Below, one piece after another: positions 1 to 5,680 of a stretch of DNA of 6,448 bases. The first letter of the stretch is position 1; the number at the start of each line of letters is the position of its first letter. Origin of the DNA: CAZXCK01 sp964639225 (GTDB lineage: Bacteria; Chloroflexota; Anaerolineae; Aggregatilineales; Phototrophicaceae); NCBI GenBank assembly GCA_964639225.1, contig CAZXCK010000187.1:1-6448 (forward strand), given 5' to 3'. Made by a program: the position numbers and the translations under genes. The notes under the pieces are model-generated. The model did not search any database. It was not told where the DNA came from and saw only the letters and a list, made by a program, of their open reading frames with translations.

Positions 1-59
1 TCAGAACTTGAAAACAAGGTCCAAGTTGGTAAAGGTTAAGTTTCCAAACACAACCTAAA
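1..59. other. AT-rich segment of unknown origin abutting the truncated ATPase gene
   Basis: This stretch is about 36% GC, clearly lower than the neighbouring genes. Read leftward from the ATPase gene, homology to sugar ABC ATPases stops abruptly after the Ser-His-Arg of the H-loop (bases 60-68). None of the three frames here restores the Leu-Asp-Glu-Val continuation expected in this family, so a single-base frameshift does not explain the break. An imperfect internal repeat is visible (AAGGTCCAAGTT at 16-27, AAGGTTAAGTT at 32-42), plus a weak inverted pair (AACTTG at 5-10, CAAGTT at 22-27). It could be the end of an inserted mobile element, a deletion or rearrangement junction, or an assembly artefact at a contig end. 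Nothing here identifies a particular element. Confidence 0.45.
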
Positions 60-707
60 GCGATGCGAGATATACACCAGCGCGATGCCACGCTTCTTGA
101 GGTCTTCGACAATCCTGAACAGAATTTCAATCTCGGATGGGCTGAGGGCGGCGGTTGGCTCATCCATGACCAGTACCCGCGCCTCAAATGACAGCGACTT
201 GGCGATTTCCACAATCTGCTGCTGGGCAACCGAGAGCTGCCTGATGAGCATATTCGGTCGAATATAATGGTCGGCTTTAAGCTGCGCCAGCAGTTCCTGC
301 GTGCGCTCGACCATCGCTCGGTTGTCGATAAGGCCTCTGCGTACCGGTTCTCGTCCCATGAAGATATTCTGGGCAACGGTACGGTCTGGCAGCAGGTTAA
401 ACTCCTGATAGATGATGCTCAGACTGCTGGACTGCGCCTCGCGCGGATGCCTGAAGCGCACCGGACGCCCGTTGAGGACGATCTCGCCGCTGTCTGGTTG
501 GTACGCACCCACCAGAATTTTCATCAGGGTAGATTTGCCTGCGCCGTTTTCACCCACAATCGCGTGAACTTCTCCGGCGTAACATTCCAGGGACACATCG
601 TTCAGTGCCAGAACACCGGGAAATCGCTTGGTGATGCCACGCATCACCAGGACGGGCTGGGATGGTTCGGGCTGGCCTGAAGTTGTGTCAGTCATCGGTT
701 CACTCAA
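36..707 (-). CDS. Sugar ABC transporter ATP-binding protein (CUT2/RbsA-like), truncated after the first ABC domain; probable pseudogene
   Basis: The intact family energises import of monosaccharides such as ribose, xylose or galactose. It has about 500 residues with two fused nucleotide-binding domains on the cytoplasmic face. Only 223 residues are read here. Visible are Walker A GENGAGKST (52-60), the Q-loop in IIYQEF (Gln 101), a degenerate signature LSVAQQQ (158-164, the family's LSVAQQQ form), Walker B VLVMDEP (178-184) and the H-loop SHR (214-216). The next seven residues (FRLCLET) are unlike the family, and a stop follows, so the whole second domain is missing. The start is a TTG at 705-707, overlapping the end of the upstream epimerase by 8 bases. 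GAGG (715-718) lies 7 bases before it. An ATG at 693-695 is a less well placed alternative. Translational coupling with the epimerase is likely. Family assignment is firm; activity of this fragment is doubtful. Confidence 0.85.
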   Translation of the reverse strand: MSEPMTDTTSGQPEPSQPVLVMRGITKRFPGVLALNDVSLECYAGEVHAIVGENGAGKSTLMKILVGAYQPDSGEIVLNGRPVRFRHPREAQSSSLSIIYQEFNLLPDRTVAQNIFMGREPVRRGLIDNRAMVERTQELLAQLKADHYIRPNMLIRQLSVAQQQIVEIAKSLSFEARVLVMDEPTAALSPSEIEILFRIVEDLKKRGIALVYISHRFRLCLET

Positions 708-1548
708 AGCAAGACCTCAGGAATGCCAGTCCGTCCTGGGCGATAGCATCCTGGCTGGGAGCCACAGGTCGCCACAGGTTGACGGCGCGAGCGATTGATT
801 TGACTTCAGGCGTAAAGGACTCGATGACGACAGCGCCACTGTAGTTGATGGAGCGCAGCGCGGCGGTAATTTCCTGCCAGCGCACCTGTCCGGTGCCGGG
901 TACACCGCGATCGTTTTCGCAGGCGTGGAAATGAAAGACACGATCGCCGGCACGGCGGATAGCTGCCGCCGGGTCTTTTTCTTCGATGTGCATGTGGAAG
1001 GTATCCAGATGCAGACCCACGTTGGGCCGGTCGATGCGTTCGAGCATCTCCATGCCCTGATCGACAATGTTCAGCATGTCGTTTTCAAAGCGATTGAGCA
1101 GTTCGAGTGCCAGATTGACACCGACATCCTGAGCATAATCCGCCATAGCCTGAAGTCTTTTCACCACACGCTGAGACTCAGCGGCACGTTCAGAGTCAGG
1201 AAGGGGCCTGGCTTTGCCAACAGCTGAGTGCATAGGCCCGCCAATGACGGGAGCCCCCAGCACCTGCGCGGCATGGATACACCAGCGCAGATATTCGGCG
1301 GCTCGCTCGCTGGTCTGATGATCCTCGCTGCTGAGGTCACGATCCGGACCGAAAACCCCGCAGACGATAACGCCCATCTGCAGATCGTCCAGCGCACGCT
1401 TAAACAATTTCAGGTCGATCAATGCCGGGTCTTCAACCGCAATTTCGAAGACGTCGAAACCGAAATCATGGACTTTTTGTATGAGCGATAGCTGGTTAGT
1501 GGAGAACGGAGAAGTCCAGATAAATGTATTTGCACCAAAACGCATCAT
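700..1548 (-). CDS. Sugar phosphate isomerase/epimerase, D-tagatose/D-psicose 3-epimerase family (TIM barrel)
   Basis: A 282-residue protein of the AP-endonuclease-2/xylose-isomerase-like TIM-barrel superfamily, the usual length for ketose 3-epimerases. These cytoplasmic, metal-dependent (Mn or Co) enzymes invert C-3 of ketoses such as D-fructose/D-psicose, D-tagatose/D-sorbose or L-ribulose/L-xylulose. The metal and substrate residues of the Pseudomonas cichorii enzyme (E152, E158, D185, H188, H211, R217, E246, from memory) all appear here with a constant offset of three: Glu 149, Glu 155, Asp 182, His 185, His 208, Arg 214, Glu 243. Recognisable stretches are LALELLNRFE, HLDTFHMHIEE, FHFHACENDRG and VVIESF. 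The true substrate cannot be read from sequence, and phosphorylated sugars or inosose-type substrates remain possible. Two adjacent ATGs exist. The second (1543-1545) is 7 bases from AGGA (1553-1556), the first only 4, so translation may begin at the second. It is the first gene of a leftward unit with the truncated sugar ATPase. Confidence 0.9.
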   Translation of the reverse strand: MMRFGANTFIWTSPFSTNQLSLIQKVHDFGFDVFEIAVEDPALIDLKLFKRALDDLQMGVIVCGVFGPDRDLSSEDHQTSERAAEYLRWCIHAAQVLGAPVIGGPMHSAVGKARPLPDSERAAESQRVVKRLQAMADYAQDVGVNLALELLNRFENDMLNIVDQGMEMLERIDRPNVGLHLDTFHMHIEEKDPAAAIRRAGDRVFHFHACENDRGVPGTGQVRWQEITAALRSINYSGAVVIESFTPEVKSIARAVNLWRPVAPSQDAIAQDGLAFLRSCFE

Positions 1549-1702
1549 CGAATCCTACAAGTATGTATTTCAATATCTTTGATTCGATAGTATGAAAATA
1601 TGAGTTAAAAAGCAAGAAGTTTTCGCTTGAATACTTGTGGAAAACGCTGATGAGACGCTATACTTCACACACACTATTGAAGCGTTTTACATAAGGACAA
1701 TC
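1549..1702. promoter_or_regulatory. Divergent intergenic regulatory region between the epimerase and AraC-family genes
   Basis: This AT-rich spacer lies between the leftward epimerase unit and the rightward regulator, the usual place for AraC-family control of a neighbouring catabolic unit. ACAAGTAT (1557-1564) and its exact reverse complement ATACTTGT (1631-1638) are 74 bp apart centre to centre, close to seven helical turns. A second 8-bp inverted pair is ATCGAATC (1547-1554) and GATTCGAT (1581-1588). For the leftward gene a weak promoter could be TTGCTT (complement of 1610-1615) with TACTAT (complement of 1587-1592), spacer 17. The rightward promoter is listed separately. Binding by the AraC protein is inferred from position only. 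Confidence 0.5.
1635..1664 (+). promoter_or_regulatory. Candidate sigma-70-type promoter of the AraC-family gene
   Basis: TTGTGG (1635-1640) and TATACT (1659-1664, five of six matches to TATAAT) are separated by 18 bp. Transcription would start near 1671, leaving a leader of about 30 bases before the ATG at 1703. The -35 match is poor, as is common for activated promoters. It overlaps the ATACTTGT arm of the inverted repeat, which would suit autoregulation. Confidence 0.45.
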
Positions 1703-2545
1703 ATGGCTATCTCCAGGGCGCGAACTTCACTGAATGGGGTGTATTCGGCAAAACACTACACGGTAATCATGGAGCCGCCTCACCCACCCGGCTGGCGTAT
1801 GATGCCGCATTCGCATATCCAATACGAGATCACCTATGTAAAAAGTGGTGCCTGCTATTTCTCATTACGAGATCGGCTTCACAAAATCGTTGAGGGCGAT
1901 GTGTGTTTCTTGCCGCAGCATGTTCTGCACGGCCACGAACCATATAACGATTGTCGTGTCGAACTTGTTGTTGTCCAGTTCCCCGCTCTGAATCCGCACC
2001 TGATCCAGCAACTGGTCAACGATGCGCCCATCGGCCACTACCACCTGAACGAAGTCGATCGCAGCCAGTTCCTGAGCATCTGTTTCCAGCTTCAGCGAGA
2101 AGTCGCTGGGGGCTTACCCCATGCAGAATATGTATGTGAGACGTATATCGGCCAGATCGCCGTGCTTCTGCTGCGCAGCAGGCTGCAACCTGGCCACCGG
2201 TCGCTGTCCGCCGAGCAGCAGGAAGCTATCGAGGCCGCGCTAAGCTGGATTCACACTAACTGGCACCAGAATTTCCATATCCGTGAGGTAGCCGAATATG
2301 TTGGGTTCTCACCGGCGCACTTCCGTGATCTATTCCGCCAGTCTGTTGGCGTGAGTCCCAAACAGTACGTGATGGCATTGCGGCTGCAATCCAGCAAGTG
2401 CATGCTGATGCACCAGGAACGCACCGTCAGCGAGGTGGCCCAGTTGGCAGGCTTCAACTCTCCACAGGAGTTCTCGAAGGTCTTTCGCCGTCTCACCGGC
2501 CTGCCGCCCAGTGAATGGAAGCGGATACATCTGGATACGGTCTGA
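1703..2545 (+). CDS. AraC-family transcriptional regulator with N-terminal cupin sensor domain
   Basis: A 280-residue one-component regulator of the AraC/XylS family, probably sensing a sugar or related metabolite. Residues about 20-95 form a cupin-type sensing domain (PHSHIQYEITYVKSG with His 36 and His 38, then EGDVCFLPQHVLHGHEP). Residues about 175-276 form the two-HTH DNA-binding domain. The first HTH is at about 193-213 (IREVAEYVGFSPAHFRDLF). The second is at about 241-263 (TVSEVAQLAGFNSPQEFSKVF), ending in the typical GLPPSEWKR. I chose the ATG at 1703 because AGGA (1694-1697) precedes it by 5 bases; the frame stays open back to a GTG at 1637, but that GTG lies inside the putative promoter and has no clear ribosome-binding site. 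It sits between two sugar-related units and is divergent from the epimerase. The effector and targets are unknown. Family assignment is firm. Confidence 0.93.
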   Translation: MAISRARTSLNGVYSAKHYTVIMEPPHPPGWRMMPHSHIQYEITYVKSGACYFSLRDRLHKIVEGDVCFLPQHVLHGHEPYNDCRVELVVVQFPALNPHLIQQLVNDAPIGHYHLNEVDRSQFLSICFQLQREVAGGLPHAEYVCETYIGQIAVLLLRSRLQPGHRSLSAEQQEAIEAALSWIHTNWHQNFHIREVAEYVGFSPAHFRDLFRQSVGVSPKQYVMALRLQSSKCMLMHQERTVSEVAQLAGFNSPQEFSKVFRRLTGLPPSEWKRIHLDTV

Positions 2546-2784
2546 TCGCGGTACGTCTAAGCTATGCTCAGGGCGAAACCCTCAGCGACCTGGCCCGTGA
2601 GTATAGCATCTCTCCCCAGCGTGTGTTCCAGATCATCAACGCCAGGCAGACCGGTAAGTCAATACCTCCGCCAAAAATGAGGGTATGTAGGGCTTTTACG
2701 GTAGAGTTGTTGTCGATCAACACAAACGGCTCAGATGCAGGACCCGCACCAGAGTTTACAGCACGCATACCCTTCTGGCGTTAA
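2515..2784 (+). pseudogene. Small HTH-like reading frame, probably a gene relic
   Basis: The frame encodes 89 residues, starting within the last 31 bases of the AraC-family gene in another frame. Residues about 14-46 look like a real helix-turn-helix of the sigma-70-region-4/resolvase type: a YAQGETLSDLAREY helix, then SISPQRVFQIIN as recognition helix. Similar short segments occur in small HTH proteins and endonuclease-associated DNA-binding modules. Residues 1-10 are just the shifted AraC 3' end, and residues after about 50 look non-protein-like. No convincing ribosome-binding site precedes the ATG at 2515. I read it as the remnant of a lost DNA-binding gene next to the regulator, or a chance resemblance. 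A translated overlapping small protein is possible but less likely. Confidence 0.3.
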
Positions 2785-2839
2785 GATTAGGCAAAAAAGA
2801 TTTAATGTTACATAACAAAACAGGTACACCATCTTAACG
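2779..2839. promoter_or_regulatory. Candidate operator: 9-bp inverted repeat enclosing a 12-bp palindrome
   Basis: CGTTAAGAT (2779-2787) and its exact reverse complement ATCTTAACG (2831-2839) are 52 bp apart centre to centre, about five helical turns. Between them is TGTTACATAACA (2806-2817), two perfect 5-bp arms around CA. The position, 75-135 bases ahead of the transporter start codon, suits regulator binding. The binding protein is unknown; the AraC-family protein encoded just upstream is the nearest candidate. A 9-bp inverted repeat in a region this size has an appreciable chance of arising by accident. Confidence 0.4.
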
Positions 2840-2900
2840 AATCTGGTTTACAGTCTTGCTCGGTTAACTTTGACCATTTAGTGCGAGATTTTGCGACATG

Positions 2901-2905
2901 AGGAG
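2901..2905 (+). promoter_or_regulatory. Ribosome-binding site of the binding-protein gene
   Basis: AGGAG lies 9 bases before the ATG at 2915 and is the strongest Shine-Dalgarno match in the window, fitting a highly expressed binding protein. It decides the start: an in-frame TTG at 2891 lies upstream of this site and would add eight residues before a perfect signal peptide. Confidence 0.75.
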
Positions 2906-2914
2906 AATACTCAT

Positions 2915-4282
2915 ATGCTTCGTAAGAGACTGTTTGTTGTCCTGATCGCAGCCGTCCTGACGCTGCTGGCCATTGTCCCGGCTATGGCCCAGGATGAGGA
3001 AATCACGATTGAATACTGGCAAATCTTTAGCGACCATCGCCTGGATTGGCTGGAAGAAGTTGCGGCTTCGTTTGAAGACAGCTTCCCCGGCATCAATGTC
3101 GAGCTGCGCATCTTCGGCAGCTATGAAGAATTGATCGATCAATACACCCTGACTGTTGAACAGGGAACCCAGCCCGAACTGGCGCTGATCTTCGAGGTTG
3201 GCACCCAGTTCGCCCGCGATACCGGCTGGTTCAAGCCGATTGTCGAGGCTGTCGGTGATCGTGAAGAAATCATGGGGCTGCCGGTTGACCTGAGCGACAT
3301 CATCTCCCCGGTCGCCAGCTACTATGTGCTGGACGGCCAGTTCACCTCGATGCCCTGGGCCAGCTCCTCGGCGATCTTCTATGCCAATATGGACATGCTG
3401 GTAGAGGCCGGCCTGGCTGCAGACGTGGACGACGTGGACGCGATCCCCAGCACCTGGCAGGAGCTGGAAGCTGCATGTGAAACAATCGTTGGTGACGGGA
3501 TCGCGCGCGGCTGCTTTACCTGGCCGAATCATGGCTGGTTCTTTGAGCAGTGGATGGGCCAGCAGAACACTGAGCTGGTAAACAATGGCAATGGCCGCGA
3601 CGCTCGCGCCACTGAGGTTGTGCTGACATCAGACGCCGCAATCAACATCGCTTCCTGGTGGCAGCGGATGCACGACGAGGGCTACTACGTCTACACGGGC
3701 GTTCAGCGTGACTGGAATGGCACCGCCCAGGCCCTGCAGGCTGGCGAAGTGGCCTTCATCATGACGTCCAGCGCCAGCGCGCGTGGTGTGACCGACACAG
3801 CCACCGAAGCAGGCATTACCGTGCGCACGGCTCGCTACCCCTACGACGCTGAAATTGGCTGGACTGGCAATTTGATCGGCGGCTCGACCATCTGGCTGAC
3901 CGATGGCCTGGAGGCCGAAGTTGAGGATGCCGCCCTGGCCTTCCTGCTCTACCTGACCAACACCGAGAACGCGGCAGCCTGGCATCAGGTGAGCGGTTAC
4001 CTGCCCATCCGCGAGAGCGCTGTCGAGCTGCTCGAGTCGCAGGGCTGGTTTGAGGAGAACCCTAACTTCTTCGTCGCCAGTGACCAGATTAACAACAGCA
4101 CCGTGACTCCGGCCACATCCGGCGCGCTGTTCGGCACGTTCATCCCCACCCGCGACCTGATAACGCAGACAATGGAAACGCTGATGCTCTCCGGTGGTGA
4201 CCCGGCAGAACTGCTGGCTGATGCTGAAGCTGAAGCCAACCTGCTGCTAGAAGAGTACAATCTGCTGTTCGTAGCAGACTAA
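2915..4282 (+). CDS. Extracellular carbohydrate ABC transporter substrate-binding protein (family 1, UgpB/MalE-like)
   Basis: A 455-residue secreted receptor that captures a sugar or polyol derivative and delivers it to the CUT1 permeases encoded downstream. Residues 1-25 are a Sec signal peptide: basic start MLRKR, a hydrophobic core, and cleavage after AMA before QDEE. There is no lipobox cysteine, so it is not an obvious lipoprotein. The mature part opens with the typical ITIEYWQIFSDHRLDWLEEV strand-helix, followed by PSTWQELEAAC (178-188), a hinge-like segment with IGGSTIWL (321-328) and GYLPIRESA (361-369), a signature of UgpB-type proteins. The protein is very acidic and rich in Trp, compatible with stacking on sugar rings. 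Cys 188 and Cys 200 are the only cysteines and could form a disulfide. The start at 2915 is set by AGGAG and the signal peptide. It is the first gene of the operon, separated from the permease by a strong hairpin. The ligand cannot be predicted; glycerol-3-phosphate, oligosaccharides and glycosides are all possible. Confidence 0.93.
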   Translation: MLRKRLFVVLIAAVLTLLAIVPAMAQDEEITIEYWQIFSDHRLDWLEEVAASFEDSFPGINVELRIFGSYEELIDQYTLTVEQGTQPELALIFEVGTQFARDTGWFKPIVEAVGDREEIMGLPVDLSDIISPVASYYVLDGQFTSMPWASSSAIFYANMDMLVEAGLAADVDDVDAIPSTWQELEAACETIVGDGIARGCFTWPNHGWFFEQWMGQQNTELVNNGNGRDARATEVVLTSDAAINIASWWQRMHDEGYYVYTGVQRDWNGTAQALQAGEVAFIMTSSASARGVTDTATEAGITVRTARYPYDAEIGWTGNLIGGSTIWLTDGLEAEVEDAALAFLLYLTNTENAAAWHQVSGYLPIRESAVELLESQGWFEENPNFFVASDQINNSTVTPATSGALFGTFIPTRDLITQTMETLMLSGGDPAELLADAEAEANLLLEEYNLLFVAD

Positions 4283-4307
4283 GCTCCCCAATACTCTGTG
4301 AAACATC

Positions 4308-4345
4308 ACAGGGGGCGGGATGACGTCGGTCATCCTGTCCCCTGT
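4308..4345 (+). terminator. Strong intercistronic hairpin after the binding-protein gene (attenuator or mRNA stabiliser)
   Basis: ACAGGGGGCGGGATGAC (4308-4324) pairs with GTCATCCTGTCCCCTGT (4329-4345) around a GTCG loop: 17 pairs in RNA, two of them G-U. It begins 26 bases after the binding-protein stop codon and ends about 30 before the permease start. Only a short T-stretch (GTTT at 4344-4347) follows, so it is at best a leaky terminator. In binding-protein-dependent operons such as malE-malF, structures here allow much more binding protein than permease to be made, by partial termination or by protecting the 5' message. That role is inferred. Confidence 0.7.
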
Positions 4346-4365
4346 TTGCCGTTGACACGAAGCAT

Positions 4366-4370
4366 GAGGA
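4366..4370 (+). promoter_or_regulatory. Ribosome-binding site of the first permease gene
   Basis: GAGGA lies 6 bases before the ATG at 4377 and only 3 before an in-frame GTG at 4374, which favours the ATG. Confidence 0.6.
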
Positions 4371-4376
4371 TGCGTG

Positions 4377-5675
4377 ATGCCTGACACACCATTTTCGATT
4401 ACCCTCGCCACAACTCTGATCGGCGCGGCCATCATCGCCTTTGTCTTCTGGCGGCTGAACCGCAGTCCGTTAATGGGACTGTTGGTGGGTGGGTTGGCGG
4501 GGTCCATTGGTCCCCAGATTTTTATGCTCCCCTTAGGTTACTGTGCCTTTGATGGCGAACGCGATCGCACGTTTACTGTCTACCTGTTTAACCGGGAAGT
4601 CATCGGTGACGCGACACTGATTGTAGCCTATTTCCTGATTATTAGCGGGACGTGGGTGGCCCTGCTTCTGGGGCAGCGCATCTATATGCTGGCACGAGCG
4701 CGTCAACCCCTGTTAAGCAGCGGCGCTGCTACACCGGGCATGTTCGGCGGCTGGCGGCTGGCACCCTGGTTGCTACTATCGCCCACACTAATCGTCCTCA
4801 CCATGTTCTCGTATTATCCCACTTTTGAGACGTTCCGGCTCTCGACACAGTTAGTGCGACTGGGCGCACCACGCACAGCTCCGGTCTGTCTGGATAACTT
4901 CGCCACGCTCATATCCGGCACACGCGGTCAGGCGGTATATCATATCTTCAGCGATGGGCACATCTTCAAATCGACCGCCAGCTATATGTCGAGCTTCGGC
5001 ATCAGCTTTTTCATGGCGTTCTTTATCGTTATTTTCGCCCTCAGCTTCTCGCTGATTATCGCCACGATGGCTCAGATGCCAATCAAAGGTGCGCGCATCT
5101 ATCGCACGCTGCTCATCTGGCCATATGCGATATCGCCGGTTGTGGCAGGTATTATCTTCTCGATGATGTTCAACCCGATCACCGGACTCATTAACTACTC
5201 GCTGGAGACAGTGGGCCTGCCCCGCGTGGACTGGCTGCGCGACCCGAGCATTGCACCCTGGGCGGTCATCGCCGCCAGCGTGTGGAATATCATGGGCTTT
5301 AACATCCTGTTTTACATCGCTGGGCTGCAGAACGTGCCCGATGACCTGCTGGAAGCAGCGTCAATTGACGGCGCGAACGCCTTCCAGCGCTTTATGAAGA
5401 TCACGGTGCCGCTGTTGTCGCCGATTACGTTCTTCCTCATCATCACCAACATGACTTACGCTTTTTTCGACACCTTCGGCCTCATCGACTATCTTACGGC
5501 GGGTGGTCCGGTAAACTCGACCACCAACCTGATCTACGGTATCTACGAAATCGGTGTCCAGAACCGTGACCTGGGCAAAGCCGCCGCACAGTCGATCGTT
5601 CTGCTGATGATTGTCATCGGCCTGACCATCGTTCAGTTCAGGACCGCCGGACGGCGGGTCAATTACGGAGCATAA
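4377..5675 (+). CDS. Carbohydrate ABC transporter permease (UgpA/MalF-like) with a three-helix N-terminal extension
   Basis: A 432-residue inner-membrane permease of the CUT1 class, one half of the translocation pore; ordinary UgpA-type relatives have about 290-310 residues. The core begins near residue 127 with LAPWLLLSPTLIVLTMFSYYP. Further hydrophobic helices lie at about 204-232, 240-266, 293-318, 345-368 and 403-420. The cytoplasmic EAA loop, which docks the ATPase, is EAASIDGANAFQRFMKITVP (326-345). The first 126 residues are additional, with hydrophobic segments at about 9-25, 33-53 and 77-105. Basic residues follow helices 1 and 3 (RLNR; RIYMLARARQ), which by the positive-inside rule puts the N-terminus outside and delivers the core in its normal orientation. 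The loop at 54-76 (GYCAFDGERDRTF) would be external. The start at ATG 4377 follows GAGGA; GTG 4374 would add one residue. The second permease follows after 5 bases. The transporter class is firm, the substrate unknown, the extension's role unknown. Confidence 0.92.
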   Translation: MPDTPFSITLATTLIGAAIIAFVFWRLNRSPLMGLLVGGLAGSIGPQIFMLPLGYCAFDGERDRTFTVYLFNREVIGDATLIVAYFLIISGTWVALLLGQRIYMLARARQPLLSSGAATPGMFGGWRLAPWLLLSPTLIVLTMFSYYPTFETFRLSTQLVRLGAPRTAPVCLDNFATLISGTRGQAVYHIFSDGHIFKSTASYMSSFGISFFMAFFIVIFALSFSLIIATMAQMPIKGARIYRTLLIWPYAISPVVAGIIFSMMFNPITGLINYSLETVGLPRVDWLRDPSIAPWAVIAASVWNIMGFNILFYIAGLQNVPDDLLEAASIDGANAFQRFMKITVPLLSPITFFLIITNMTYAFFDTFGLIDYLTAGGPVNSTTNLIYGIYEIGVQNRDLGKAAAQSIVLLMIVIGLTIVQFRTAGRRVNYGA

Positions 5676-5680
5676 GCGCT

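Larger units (their letters stand above)
2546..2914. other. 369-base region without a solid gene upstream of the transporter operon
   Basis: The left part (to about 2784) carries the HTH-like relic. The right part (about 2779-2914) is AT-rich and must contain the transporter promoter. A close sigma-70 pair could not be settled: TTGACC (2870-2875) and TTTACA (2847-2852) resemble -35 boxes, and TTTAAT (2801-2806) and CATAAC (2811-2816) resemble -10 boxes, but none pair at proper spacing. An activator-dependent promoter is therefore plausible. Operator-like repeats are listed separately. No terminator with a T-run was seen after the AraC-family gene. Confidence 0.5.

Noticed and set aside
1..62. 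A simple frameshift as the cause of the ATPase truncation
   Set aside because: None of the three minus-strand frames across 1-59 yields the Leu-Asp-Glu-Val continuation expected after Ser-His-Arg; one frame stops at once and another stays open but is unrelated.
1637..1702. A 22-residue upstream extension of the AraC-family protein from GTG 1637
   Set aside because: The GTG has no clear ribosome-binding site and lies in the putative promoter. The ATG at 1703 has AGGA at good spacing and begins a normal-length family member.
2891..2914. An eight-residue extension of the binding protein from TTG 2891
   Set aside because: It precedes a strong AGGAG site and would put a charged peptide ahead of an otherwise perfect signal peptide.
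2864..3532. A 222-codon minus-strand open frame opposite the binding-protein gene
   Set aside because: It shows no recognisable domain and lies antisense to a clear, family-matching gene; long shadow frames are common at this base composition.
3629..3985. Minus-strand frames within the binding-protein gene
   Set aside because: They are shadows of a strongly supported coding region, with low-complexity composition and no motifs.
4308..4350. The intercistronic hairpin as a full Rho-independent terminator ending the operon
   Set aside because: Only a short T-stretch follows, and two permease genes of the same transporter lie directly downstream, so complete termination is unlikely.
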